Shown here in pieces: positions 26,168-36,838 of a stretch of 64,000 bases of DNA. The number at the start of each line of letters is the position of its first letter. Position 1 is the first letter of the stretch. Below the pieces are notes generated by a model. It was not told the DNA's origin, searched no databases, and saw nothing but the letters and a program-made list of their open reading frames with translations. The DNA is taken from assembly GCA_963758945.1 (NCBI GenBank), contig CAVWXY010000007.1, forward strand, positions 77,338 to 141,337, written 5' to 3'. This DNA comes from VAZQ01 sp963758945. GTDB taxonomy: Bacteria; Pseudomonadota; Alphaproteobacteria; Rhizobiales; Xanthobacteraceae. Position numbers and translations under genes: made by a program.

Positions 26168-26548
26168 GGTCATCTCTCCGCGGAGCGTGCATCGCAGGGC
26201 GTTCTCGCTTGTGTTGTCGATGCATCTGCGTCGTCCGTCGCCGGGCCTGGCGAGCCCTCCACGCCTTGCGTTGCCAAGCAACGCAGCACGGAAGAACTAT
26301 AGCGCGTGGCTATCGCGGCCCACGTGGTATTGCATCGCCACACACGTCGTCACCACCGGCAACGCCGTGGAACATGGCTTTATCCGTCTGCCGATACGCG
26401 TGATTTCATCCGCTAGATGATCGATGCAAGCTACATTGAGTAATATGTGTCGCGCAACCCCTCGGCGGTTCCACCCGAGCGGCGAACCGCGATCGGCTTA
26501 TGCAATTGCGATCGGAGCGCGCAACTGCAGATGCCCTCCTGCCGAGTG
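26168..26548. other. Intergenic region upstream of the leftward operon
   Basis: 381 bases between the second GNAT-like gene and the adenylation gene, both read leftward. It should hold the promoter of the adenylation-methyltransferase-acyltransferase operon. Apart from the palindrome at 26267-26285 nothing else is recognised, and open frames here have no family resemblance. Confidence 0.5.
26267..26285. promoter_or_regulatory. Perfect 7-5-7 palindrome, candidate operator
   Basis: TGCGTTG-CCAAG-CAACGCA, exact inverted arms, about 100 bases upstream of the adenylation gene start. The size suits a dimeric helix-turn-helix regulator. No cluster-specific regulator gene is visible nearby, so the binding protein is unknown. 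Confidence 0.4.
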
Positions 26549-27599
26549 TCACGTCATCACCAAACTCCACGTCTTCGGCGGCGACAGCGAAATCGTGCGG
26601 CGCGTGAAGAAGGCGCCGACATGGAAATGCTCGGATCCCGGCAGGAACAGATTTGCCAGGAAGGCCGCGGTCGGCATCATCGCGCAGTGCGGTGCGATCA
26701 CGAGATGCACACCGCGCTCGCGCAGATCGTTGCAGAGATGGCTGACCAGCCGCACGCGCTCTGCGGCGGCGAGGTTGTCGGCCCACAAGTCTATCAACGC
26801 GGTGCGTACCGCTTCCCGCCCCTCCAGCACCAAGCAATGGTAGCTGACCAGTCCCCGAACGCGTCCGTCGCGCTCGAAAACCAAGGTCCCCGATGCGGGA
26901 TTCGCCAGATAGTGCGCCAACTGTTCCGGCGGCCACACGAGCGCCCAATCCCATCCCACCGAGGCCTTGTCCAAGAGTTGCGCGCAGTACTCCAGAATCC
27001 GCCGCACGGTAAGGCCGCACGTGCCGATCGTATCGATGCGGGGTCAGGCGTAGCAGCGGTCCGAGGGTGCGGCCGGCCAGCCGCTGCCAGGCCTCGAGGC
27101 CCGCCCGCGCCACCACGCTCGGCACCAGAAACTTGGCCCAGTAGCTGCCTCGAAAGAGAAAGCGGAACTTCTGCGGAAACGTCTGCGCATATTTCGTCCA
27201 GAAGCGATAGGAGATCGATCTCGGGTCGTTGGGAACCATTCCGATGGCGAATGCGATCCCGCGTTCCTCGTTGTGCCGGCGCAGGTGCTCGATCATGGGC
27301 AGCGCCAGGCGCCGATGATCGGGATCGACGGTCAACGCGGTGTAGAGCGCGACCGGCAGGACCGACGAGCCGATGCGCAGCGAATGGGGAAGCGAAAACA
27401 CGCTGCCGACGAGGTTGGTCCCGTCGTAGGCGACCGGGCACAGCGCCCCGCTCTGCGGCGCCACGCGCCAGCGCAAGAATGCCGCATCCGGTATCGGCAC
27501 CAAGTGCTGGCCGCCATACTCCGCGATCCAAACCCGGCGCGTGAGTTGGGCGATATCCTCGAAATCGCCGCGATAGTCCTGAAGCTCGACACCTTGCAT
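26549..27599 (-). CDS. GNAT-family acetyltransferase-like protein (one +1 frameshift)
   Basis: Joined across an extra base, best placed in the four-base run at 27040-27043, this is ~349 residues. The N-terminal half has a GNAT-like core (VALYTALTVDPDHRRLALPMI, HLRRHNEERGIAFAIGMVPN). The C-terminal half (SYHCLVLEGREAVRTALIDLW, VIAPHCAMMPTAAFLANLFLP) looks like a second GNAT fold. The start is ATG 27599. It sits 50 bases after the carnitine-acyltransferase-like gene. Together with the FemAB-like gene it gives the cluster two candidate N- or O-acyltransferases. The acceptor is unknown. Confidence 0.6.
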
Positions 27600-27649
27600 G
27601 AGATCACCATTCGACTGCGTTCGGTTCGAGACGCGGAGCCATCGACCGG

Positions 27650-29348
27650 TCAGACGTCATGTCGGGAAAGTATTTGCTTGAGCTCGGTCATGGCCTCCCC
27701 CAGCGATCGGTCAAACTCCCACAATTCGAGAAAGCTCCCTTCGCTGGCGAGAAAGCACGTCTTGATATGGTCGGGAAACATCAGGTAGTGGCCGGCAAGA
27801 CAATTCCTGCGGGCGGCCTTGAAGAACGTCCCGAACCGGCCCACGCAGTAGAATTCCCGGCAAGGCCGGAATGTTGGATGCCCCGATGTCCGGCGAAACA
27901 TGCTTCCTGAAGATGTCGGGAACAAACAGCTTGAACAAGATCATCCCCAACACCGGCCTGAAGCCGGCGGCGGCATAAAGATAATAGTAGGCGTAGTGAA
28001 GGGGGTGATCCCCCGACTTGATCACGGCGATGGTCCGCCTGTGAGCGTCGAAGGCGTTGAGCAGCGCCGGCTTGGTTTAACTCCCCAGGAACTCCACCAA
28101 TTCCTGCGTCGTGCTCCGGTAGCGCGTGATCGAGCCGAATTTGATGCCGCGGATGTCCGCGAAATTGTGCACGGAAGGAATTTTATTGAACTTCTGGTAA
28201 TAGGCCAGATGCGCCGCGGCATGGAAGAATGCATCGGGACTGACGCCAAGTTGCTTGATTCCGTCCCTGCCGATGGCGTCGATCCTCTTGATGAGCGGCA
28301 GGCTGCAAGAATATCTTGCGATTTTGTCCTTTACCTTTTGCAGAGGCAACTCGTCGAAATCGATCGTTTCGAACTCCAGCCTGACGGGCTTGCCCGGGCT
28401 ATCCTCGGCGATGATCGGCGGGATGTTCCTGGCATATGAGCTCACCCAGGAGGCAAACCTGGCGGCGAACACCCCTTCGATTCCGGCAAAGAAGTTGATG
28501 ATCGCACCGGCAAAGCCGTTGCCGAGGACGACGATCTGGAGGGATTTCCGGTAATCGCGGTTGTGGCAGTTGCGAATATGGAGATCCCGCGCCGCTTCGT
28601 TCTCGTCGGTGGGGGCACTGCCGGCGTCGATAGCGAGCAGGAAAATGGCGTCGTCGATCGTCCGAACCAATTCATCGAGCTTGTCGGCATAAAAGATCTT
28701 CTCCGACGCCCTCGTGATGTTTGTCGTAAATGGACCATAGGGCTTCGGCGGGGTCTTGTCCGCCGCCGTCGCGCGAATGATCGAATTGAAATTCGAGACA
28801 ATAGTGCCCGCCGGGATCGTCTTGCCGCCGCCGCCGATGACATCGACTTTGTAATAGGCGCCATCGACGGCCACGACGATGTGCGAGCTGTCCTTGCGGT
28901 GCTTGATGTCCTTGCCCCATTTGAGCGGACCGGCTCTCCTGATATTGGCGACCCGGCCGAAAAAATTGTGGTTGCGGGAGTTGTCGATGACAGTCTCGCC
29001 GCTCGTCTCCTTCTCCAATGAACCGTCCAGCAGCGACCGACGGTATTTCAACGCCGCAATGACGAGCTTGGCGGCGCGTTGCGCGACGTCGCCGTCGCTC
29101 TTCTCGAACAGAAGGGAGACGCTCATCTCGGGATAAATGCCGCTGAAGCCCTTGGGCACCGTGTCGATATCGAAAGGATTTGTGCCGAGCTCGGCGAGCG
29201 AGATCATCTTCCGGCGGTTTTGTTCCGCGTAACCTGTAATGCCGAGAAAGCTCAGCAATGAGAGCAAAAGCCTTCGTTTGCGCTCACCGTCAATGGTCAA
29301 CTCGGCGATCTTCGCGAATACCGATTGGGCGGTGGGGAACGGATCCAT
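27650..29348 (-). pseudogene. Carnitine/choline O-acyltransferase-like protein, interrupted by in-frame TAA and a +1 frameshift
   Basis: The first 423 residues (29348-28077) and the following ~140 together give the ~565-residue length of the family. Family-like parts are CHNRDYRKSLQIVVLGNGFA, the SPDAFFHAAAHLAYYQKF helix and FGSITRYRSTTQELVEFL, which matches the RSxTxE region. Protein-like sequence continues in the same frame past TAA 28077-28079 (KPALLNAFDAHRRTIAVIK), then needs one base removed at 27856-27858 to run on to 27650. The catalytic His expected in the EHAxxEG-type motif is absent: the site reads NFFAGIEG. So it is a damaged gene or a non-canonical homologue. Fungal reducing synthases are known to use such domains for product release, which makes its place here notable. 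Confidence 0.55.
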
Positions 29349-29734
29349 GATGTGCCTCCCCGCAAACCAAGGAGATCATACCGCTCGTCCCGGCAAGTAT
29401 TCCGCTCGGTGGCTTGGAAATGAGCGTCGCCGCGCCGCCGGACTTGCGCCTTCAGACTTGCGCTTTCCAGATCTCGCGCAAGCTCATTGCGCGGGAAGAA
29501 CGCGCGGCGCGGGCGCGCGTAGAGCCACGTGCCGGCAAGCAGGCCGCGCGGCCGGACGATCCGGGATGACGGGACGCCGGCAACCGATATGAATCCACCG
29601 CCTGCCGAGGCACGGCCCGGGAACGATGGGCGATGCGCCGGTCCCTGTTCCCGACCCTCCACGCTTCGGCGCGCCGCTATCCGCCGCGCGCGCACACGCG
29701 GCTGTCGCAGACGCGCGCAGGGGCCGCGTCCCGC
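29349..29734. other. 386-base gap, end of the cluster
   Basis: Upstream of the leftward carnitine-acyltransferase-like gene and downstream of the DUF6200-like gene. It should contain the promoter of the leftward acyltransferase genes. Frames here are Arg-rich shadows, and no repeat or RNA gene was recognised. Confidence 0.45.
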
Positions 29735-30019
29735 TCAGTCGTCGTCGTCCTCCTGCTCCAGGAAGGACAAAGGCGACAGCAACTCGCGCACAACGATAAC
29801 GACCGGCTGTGCCGACGACTTGACGGTCCCGGCCTCGACCAGGTCGTTGACGATGCGTTCGACGTGACTCAGCAGCTTGCCCTTCCCCTTGCGAAGGCGC
29901 CTGACGTCCCTGGTCGATTGAGGTTCACCGAGATCGACGACGACGATCTGCGATTTGCTGGCCTTTTCATGCTCCCGAGGGTCTCGCTGCTCGCTCGCGC
30001 CCGTTGCCGGATTTGCCAT
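29735..30019 (-). CDS. Small acidic-tailed protein, DUF6200-like
   Basis: 94 residues from ATG 30019; AAGGAG seven bases upstream sets this start over the TTG at 30025. The core QIVVVDLGEPQSTRDVRRLRKGKGKL (in parts) and QPVVIVVRELLSPL followed by DDDD fits the DUF6200 group of short proteins. The function is unknown. The start lies two bases after the stop of the preceding gene (TGACGATG), so the two are translationally coupled. Confidence 0.6.
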   Translation of the reverse strand: MANPATGASEQRDPREHEKASKSQIVVVDLGEPQSTRDVRRLRKGKGKLLSHVERIVNDLVEAGTVKSSAQPVVIVVRELLSPLSFLEQEDDDD

Positions 30020-30021
30020 CG

Positions 30022-30354
30022 TCAATCTCCTTCCTCTTCGTCTTCGTCTTCTTCCTCCACCTTGATCTTGAAGGGCGCCGCCTTGCGTATCTCCTTCATG
30101 GCTTTTCGCTGCGCCTTCATGAAGTTGCCCGGCTCCTCGAAGATCCAGGACTTGCCGCCTTTTGCCACCGAGTCGAGATGACGCTGATAAGCCTCCTGCG
30201 CGGCGATCACTTGCGCCTTCAGCACATGTCGGATGGTGCGTTCCAGCCCACTGTCCTCGCCATCCTCGTCTTCATCGCTTTTGTAGACGACGTTGGCGGT
30301 TCGATGTTCGCCGCTGCCTTGAACAACGGTGACACGTTTGACGAGCTTGTCCAT
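30022..30354 (-). CDS. Small protein with acidic tail, DUF6312-like
   Basis: 110 residues from ATG 30354 behind AGGAAGGA. It opens MDKLVKRVTVVQGSG, contains NVVYKSDEDEDGEDSG and a basic helix FMKAQRKAMKEIRKAAPFKI, and ends in EDEDEEEGD. The pattern fits DUF6312-type proteins often found beside DUF6200 partners. Opposite charges in the two coupled proteins suggest that they act together, which is inference. No signal peptide or membrane segment is seen. Confidence 0.6.
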   Translation of the reverse strand: MDKLVKRVTVVQGSGEHRTANVVYKSDEDEDGEDSGLERTIRHVLKAQVIAAQEAYQRHLDSVAKGGKSWIFEEPGNFMKAQRKAMKEIRKAAPFKIKVEEEDEDEEEGD

Positions 30355-30753
30355 GGTGTCCTTCCTGGCCGTGGGAGTGAATTTCGGTTCGCCGCATGCC
30401 TCGTTTCGGTCGGCGTCTTGCAGGAGGCAGCCCATCGCTTGGGACGACCTCGGTCGGCTTGGCCGAGCTGCGCTCGCCGACCACCGCCTCGCGATAGCAC
30501 CTCGCTATAGCACCTCGAGCACCTCGTTCCTGCTGCCGTGCATGCTAACCTGCATCGGCAAGTTCGGCAACCGAGCATTCTCCAGTCCCTGCTGTTTTCG
30601 TGGTGCGCCCTTCCTACATGTTCTGCAAGCGGCGGAAGATGCGCATCGGCCCGCCTCGCGCCGCGTTGCGGCGGACCTTGCGGCGACGGATGAGAAGCGC
30701 CAAATTGGTGCAATGCCCGACCGAGTGACGCGCGTGCGGGCAAGGAGGCCGAT
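30355..30753. other. 399-base divergent gap
   Basis: Between the leftward DUF6312/DUF6200 pair and a rightward secreted protein, so it should hold both promoters. CTCGCGATAGCACCTCGCTATAGCACCTCGAGCACCTCG near 30487-30525 is a run of CACCTCG/CTATAGCACCTCG tandem units, a short direct repeat. Nothing else is recognised. Confidence 0.4.
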
Positions 30754-31152
30754 GTGGCCAAGCCGCTGCCTGCATTGCTGTTGCTGATTGGGTTCGCGAT
30801 GACTGGCGGACCGGCGCAGTCGCGGTCATTGCAGGTGGTGGGCACCGCCGGCTACCTGTCGGAATGGGAACTCACCGGCTCGGTCACCGAGCGAAAGTCG
30901 GCGGCCCACGCGGAGTTTTCAGGACCGGTGACCTGGAAGCATGTCGGTCTGTGCAGCGTGAACGGCCCGCAGGAGAAATCCGGGCAGATCCGGTTTCAGC
31001 TTTCCCCGTCCGGCGCATCGTCGCACATCGACGCGACGATCTCGCTCGATGACGCGCAATGCCGTTACAGCGGCGATTTCGCCGGCAGTTCGAACGGGCA
31101 CATGGACTGCTCCGATGCCAAAGGCGTTCCGATTTCGATTTCGATCAAATGA
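30754..31152 (+). CDS. Small secreted protein, unknown function
   Basis: 132 residues from GTG 30754, which has AGGAGG five bases upstream. A clear signal peptide (LPALLLLIGFAMTGGPAQS) is followed by a beta-rich domain with three cysteines (LCSVNG, QCRYSG, MDCSDA). Typical periplasmic or extracellular features; no family is recognised. It converges with the UbiB-like gene, 42 bases apart. Confidence 0.6.
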   Translation: MAKPLPALLLLIGFAMTGGPAQSRSLQVVGTAGYLSEWELTGSVTERKSAAHAEFSGPVTWKHVGLCSVNGPQEKSGQIRFQLSPSGASSHIDATISLDDAQCRYSGDFAGSSNGHMDCSDAKGVPISISIK

Positions 31153-31194
31153 TCGGGGTCGACGTCGGATCCGTCGCCGGCTTTGCCGTGACGC

Positions 31195-33088
31195 TCATCG
31201 ATCGCGATCGAGCCTGGTGTCGGGCATGTTCAGGCGGATCACAATTCTGCGGATCAGCACCAGGAGCACGGCGATCAATGCCAGCTGAATCCAGCCGAAC
31301 GTCGTCGCCCGCCCGATAATCGCGTCCCAGTCGATCTGGTAGCCGAACCATCGCTTTGCGACGGCGTCCGCAATGAGCCCGATGCCGATCGAGGCGGCGG
31401 CGATATAGCCCAGCTTCAACACCAGCGAAGCGATGTAGGCGATCTTGCCGACGATGTTCTTGAAGTGAATGATCGGAGTCTCGACGTTGCGCTGCACCTG
31501 GAAGAAGAATTGCGTGACCATGTCGGCGAATTCCTCCATTTGCAGGTAGTCCATATCGGTCGGGCCACGCATCCTCTGCCGCATGCTCTTTTTCACGCGC
31601 TCGCGCGCCTCCTTGCCGGCCTCGCGGGCGTAGATCTCGAACTCCTTGACGATATTGATGTCCCTGTTCAACCGCGTGATGATCGAAATCGTAGGAGAAC
31701 GATGTTCTGAAATACTGAATCAACTCGTAGCTCGCAGGCAGCGAATATTCCCGGGCTACTTCCAGGAAGCGAAGCCAGGCTTGCCCCGTGCTCTTCTCCC
31801 ACCACTCGGCATCCCTGCTGTTCATGGCGTAGACCCAATCGGAGTAGATCTTCTCCATCTCGTTGCGGACCTTGTCGACGTCCATGGGCGGAAGCGGGCC
31901 GGCGAGCGAGAGCGCGGTGTTGACGATCCGCCCGATGTCTCCCCTGGACATGTGATAGCGCATCTCCCGGAATATCTTCCGGGTCGCGGTGGAGAAGCGT
32001 CCGATCGCACCGAAGTCGATGAAGCAAACCTTGTTGTTCGGCATGATCACCAGGTTTGCCGGATGCGGGTCGGCATGAAAGAAAAGCTCTTCCTGCAACT
32101 CGCGGAGCATGATCACGACGAGCTTGCGCGCCAGCGCTTTCGGCTCGATGCCGATGCGTCTTACCTTCGCCAGGAATTCCTGGTCGTTGCGGTCGACCGC
32201 TGCCAGCAGCTCCCACATCCATACGCCCGAGACGAACTCGCTCACCATCACTTCCTCGGTGCAGTATTGGAAATAGACCTGCGGGGCGGTCACGTCCTTC
32301 TTGCGCTTGGCCGCGCGGCGACGGAACAAATCGGTGTAGCGCGCCTCGCTCCGGAAATTCAGCTCGTTGAACAGGATCGTCCGGAAGTCGTCGGTGAAGC
32401 GCCGGCCGACATCCGGAGGTATGATGGTGAGCGTCTCGCCTACGATCAAAAGCCAGTCCAGCGCCCGCAGGTCGGCGGCGATGAGTTGGCCGATCCCGGG
32501 CCGGCGCACCTTCACCGCCACGCGTTCGCCGGTCTTCAACCGCGCTTGATAGACGCAGGCCAGCGAGGCCGAGCCGATCGGCTCGGGGTCGAAAACCGCA
32601 AACACCTCGCCCAGCGGCTTGCCGAGATTGCGCTCGATGATCGCAATCGCTACCGACGTCGCAAAGGGCGGAACCCGGTCGAGCATCTTGCTCAGCTCGG
32701 CGCAATAGGCGTAGGGCAGCATGTCGACGCGGATCGACAGTTGCTGCGCCAGCTTGAGAAAGCTCCCGCCGAGATCCTCGAACACCGCCCGCAATCGCAC
32801 GGCGCGACGCTCGACGCTGGCGCGGCGCTGCAACACGTCGAGCATATTGCCGGCGTAGAATTGTATGATCGCCCACAACCAGAGACACAGCCTCCCCATC
32901 GGGAGGAGGATCCCAGGCTCGAAGTAGACGCGGCGCGCCCTGGGCAGAGTCACATGCAACGTGTCGATCGAATGCGCGATCCTGCGCCGCGGCATGGGGC
33001 GGACGACGTCGGGGTCGTACGCCGCAACCGGCTCCCCGACCGCCGTTGCTTCCCCGCGCCGTGACCTCAGTGCGAAACGAAAATTCAT
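31195..33088 (-). CDS. ABC1/UbiB-family kinase-like protein (one +1 frameshift)
   Basis: Joined across an extra base in the A-run 31686-31688 (should read YDSIITRLNRD), this is ~630 residues. The atypical-kinase features are GGSFLKLAQQLSIRVDMLP in place of the KxGQ motif (Gly is Ala), the Ala-loop counterpart EPIGSASLACVYQA, VAVKVRRPG with the ATP Lys, FHADPHPANLVI and the DFG motif in CFIDFGAIGR. The C-terminus has two transmembrane helices (IAYIASLVLKLGYIAAASIG, IQLALIAVLLVLI), as in membrane-anchored UbiB/COQ8 proteins that support quinone biosynthesis. Without repair the tail helices are lost. It may not be the housekeeping ubiB, since no other ubiquinone genes are near. Confidence 0.8.
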
Positions 33089-33550
33089 TGGCGGCTCATG
33101 TCAGGGATCTGCAAGCGTCGGACGTCCCGACCATTGCCGGGGACTGATTGTCGGCTGCGCCTCCCGATGGCGGACACCTGCGACCATGCGTCCGGTTCCC
33201 CAGCGCCTGACATTCATTCATGGATTTGGACCGAATTCAAATGGGCTTCCGGCTCAGCCCACCTCCAAATCGGGGGCGCCATAGCCGCGGCATATTGCTG
33301 TTCACGCGCCGGCACTGGACGGCACAATGTGTCGGTGATAACGACAGTCCGGATTGAGGCCGGACCGTTCACGGCAAGGTTGGTGTTGATGACGTCTCCG
33401 CTGGCGACTCGCATGGCATGGGCGAGGGCGGCCTTGCGGATCGGTTCAACCGTCGCGACCGTCGAGGCAAGACAGATGATCGTGACGGCGACAGGACGGT
33501 CCCGAACGGGCATTGTTCGCTGACAATTCAGATCAAGCGGGAGGGCGCGA
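33089..33550. other. 462-base divergent gap
   Basis: Between the leftward UbiB-like gene and the rightward RND pump, so it should carry both promoters. A 115-codon leftward frame covers part of it and the pump start but shows no family features. No box or repeat was recognised. Confidence 0.4.
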
Positions 33551-36500
33551 ATGGCGCTCAACGTCTCGGCATGGTCGATCCGTCATCCGGTCGCTCCCAT
33601 TGTCGTCGCTTTGGCGATCGCGGCGATCGGATATCTCAGCCTCATCAAGCTGCCGATCACGCGCCTTCCGAACGTCGACGTCCCTCTCATAACCGTCGTG
33701 ATTACGCAGTTCGGTGCTTCGCCCGGAGCGCTCGAAACGCAGGTTACCAAGAAGGTGGAGGATGCCGTTGCCAGTGTCGCCGGCTTCCACCATGTCAAAT
33801 CGCTGATCACGGATGGAGTTTCGAACACCTCGATCACCTTCCGGTTGGGAACCGACGCCGATCGCGCGCTCAATGACGTGAAGGATGCCGTCACGCGTGT
33901 CCGCGCCGATCTCCCGCGCGGCATCGACGAGCCTTTGGTTCGGCGCGTCGACGTGACCGGACTTCCCATTCTCACCTATGCCGCGATAGCTCCCGGAAAA
34001 ACGCCCGAGCAACTCTCCTTCTTTGTTGAAGATGTCGTGATACGTGAGTTGCAGGGGATCCGCGGGGTCGGCAGCGTCGAGCGCATCGGCAGCGTCGAGC
34101 GCGAGATCCGCGTCGGGCTCGATCCGGTCCGGCTGCAGGGCCTCGGATTGACCGCGCTCGATGTGAGCCGTCAGCTCCGGGGCAATAACGTAGACCTCGC
34201 CGGCGGGCGGGCGGAGATCGGCGGACGCGATCAGGCGATCCGCACGCTGGCCGGAGCCAAGACACTCGCAGACCTCGCAGGCACCAGGATTGCTCTGCCG
34301 ACCGGCGGTGAAGTGCGGCTGGACGACCTGGGACTTATCACCGAACTCGATCGCCGAGCCGCGGACCTTTGCCCGTTTCAACGGAGCGCCCGTCGTCGGC
34401 GTGAGCATTGTGCGGGCAAAGGGCGCGAGCGATGTAGCTGTCGCGGAGAAGGTCGCCGCCGGCATCGAAGCGATCAAGAGCGCTCATCCGGAGGTCGAGC
34501 TCAAGCTGATCGACAGCTCGGTCACGTACACGTTCGGAAACTACCACGAGGCCAACAAAGCGCTCTACGAAGGAGCAATCCTGACCGTGATCGTCGTGTT
34601 CCTGTTCTTGCGCGACTGGAGGGCGACGATCATCGCGGCAATCACGTTGCCATTGTCAATTCTGCCGGCCTTCTGGGTGATGTACATTCTCGGGTTCTCG
34701 CTCAATATTGTGAGCTTGCTGGCGATCACGCTCAGCGTCGGAATTCTCGTCGACGACGCCATCGTCGAGATCGAGAATATCGTGCGCCACATCCAGATGG
34801 GCAAGTCGCCCTATCAGGCCGCGTTGGAAGCGGCGGACGAGATCGGTCTGGCCGTCGTCGCCATCAGCCTGACCATCGTCGCCATATTCCTGCCCGTCGG
34901 CTTCTTGTCTTCAATTCCTGGGCAGTTCTTCAAGCAATTCGGCATAACCGTCTCGGTGCAGGTGCTGTTTTCGCTTCTCGTCGCGCGCTTCATAACGCCA
35001 ATGCTGGCCGCCTATTTCCTGAAACCGCATCGGCACAAGGAGATGGCCGACGGACAAATCATGCGTTCCTACGTACGGACATTGGGCTGGTCGGTTCGGC
35101 ACCGACTTATCACCGTATTCGTAGGCTTCGTCCTGTTCGTCGCCGCGATGGCGGGCACCGGTTTGCTGCCGTCCGGGTTCATGCCGGCTTCCGATAGTGC
35201 GAGGTCGGTGCTCGCGATCGAGCTGCCGCCGGGATCGCAGCTCGCCGAAACCGAGGCAGCTACCGAGACCGTTGCGAAGCTCGTGCGCAATCGGCCCGAG
35301 GTGGAGAGCGTGTTTGTCGACGGCGGACGAATCCCTCCTGCGGTGGTCGACGTCGGCAAGGCCGCCCTTACGATCAACTACGTGCCCAAGTCGGAAAGGC
35401 CGCTTTCGCAGCAGCAGCTCGAGCAAGCAATCACGCGAGATCTGGCGGCAGTTCCGGATATTCGCTACTGGTTCCTCGACGACAACGGACTGCGAAACGT
35501 CAGCCTGACCGTGAGCGGCGACGACAGCGCCACGGTCTCGAATGTGGCGGCCGAGCTCGCGGCTCAAATGCGGCGACTGCCGATGCTTGCAAATGTTGTC
35601 TCGAGCGCTGCGCTCAATAGGCCGGAGTTGAGGATCTACCCGCGGCGGGAGTTGGCCGTCCGGCTAGGCGTACCGATCGAGAACCTGTCCGAAACGGTCC
35701 GTGTCGCAACCATCGGAGATGTCGGGCCCGCACTACCGAAATTCGATGCCGGGGACCGGAGCGTCCCGATCCGGGTCCTGCTCGAGGAGAATGCGCGCGC
35801 CGATCGGCAGGTCCTGGAGCAGCTGCGCGTGCCGTCGCAACGTGGCGGAGGGGTGCCGCTGATTGCGCTCGCCGACCTGAGTTTCGGGGACGGTGCCACC
35901 AGCATCACAAGAAACGACCGCCAGCGGATGGCCAGCGTCGAAGCAGATCTTGTCGACGGCGCCGCGCTGAGCCAGGCGTTGGAAGCCGTCAACGGCTTGT
36001 CGGTGATGAAGAATCTTCCACAAGGCGTCAAGGTCGTCCCCGGCGGGGACGCCGAACTGCAAGGCGAGCTGTTCGACGAATTCGGCAGCGCCATCCGTAA
36101 CGGCCTCATGATGGTCTACGTCGTGCTTGCCATCCTGTTCGCGAGTCTACTGCATCCGTTTACCATCCTGTTTTCGCTGCCTCTCTCGATCACCGGCGCA
36201 GTCCTCGCGCTCCTCCTCACATTCCTGCCAATCACCTTGCCGGTCATTATCGGCATTCTCATGCTTCTGGGCATCGTCACCAAGAACGCCATCATGCTGG
36301 TCGATTTTGCGATCGAGGGCATGCACACAGGTGCCGACCGCACGACGGCGATCTTGGATGCCGGCCACAAGCGCGCTCGACCAATCCTCATGACGACCAT
36401 CGCCATGGCCGCGGGCATGGCTCCGAGCGCCCTGGCGGTGGGCGCCGGTGGCGAGTTTCGATCGCCGATGGCGATCGCGGTCATTGGCGGGCTGCTCGTC

Positions 36501-36728
36501 TCGACCGTGTTGTCGCTTCTGTTCGTTCCCGCGTTTTTCGTCATCATGGACGATCTCGGCCGATTGCTGTCCCGAGTGTTCGGGCGCTTCATCGGAGGGG
36601 CCGACGAGCCGGGAGCGGGAACCGCAGCAAAGCCTCCGCCCGCCCCCGACCTTCATGCCTCGGGCAAGGGCGAGGCCGCCGGCCGCGCAGACGCGGTGCC
36701 GTCGCCCGAACCGGCGAAGGCGGGCTGA
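33551..36728 (+). CDS. RND-family efflux transporter (one +1 frameshift)
   Basis: Joined across an extra base near 34349 (GLITELIAEPRTFARF expected), this is ~1058 residues, normal for AcrB/MexB-type pumps. ATG 33551 follows GGGAGG. Landmarks are the first helix WSIRHPVAPIVVALAIAAIG, the GASPGALETQVTKKVEDAVA porter motif, AEPRTFARFNGAPVVGVSI, and the SLLAITLSVGILVDDAIVEIEN helix with the proton-relay DD pair. The second half has GIVTKNAIMLVDFAIEG and RPILMTTIAMAAGMAP. It should work as a trimeric inner-membrane proton-driven exporter. Membrane-fusion proteins at 40303 and 45173 may be its partners. No TolC-type channel is in the window. Confidence 0.88.
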
Positions 36729-36769
36729 ATCATATAGCGCTGCTCAAGCCCCGACGGACGATCACCGCG

Positions 36770-36787
36770 CGCCGGCGATAGCCGGCG
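36770..36787. terminator. GC hairpin between convergent genes
   Basis: CGCCGGC-GATA-GCCGGCG, a perfect 7-bp stem with a GATA tetraloop in the 110-base gap between the RND pump and the DUF4399 gene. It could serve both strands. There is no T-tract, so efficiency is uncertain. Confidence 0.45.
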
Positions 36788-36838
36788 GCGACCATGCAAT
36801 TCGCCCGCCGCGGCGTGAGTGCCGCGAGGATCAACCTG

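Noticed and set aside
33214..33561. 115-codon leftward frame over the RND pump start
   Set aside because: No family features, no ribosome site, and it overlaps the well-supported pump start on the other strand.
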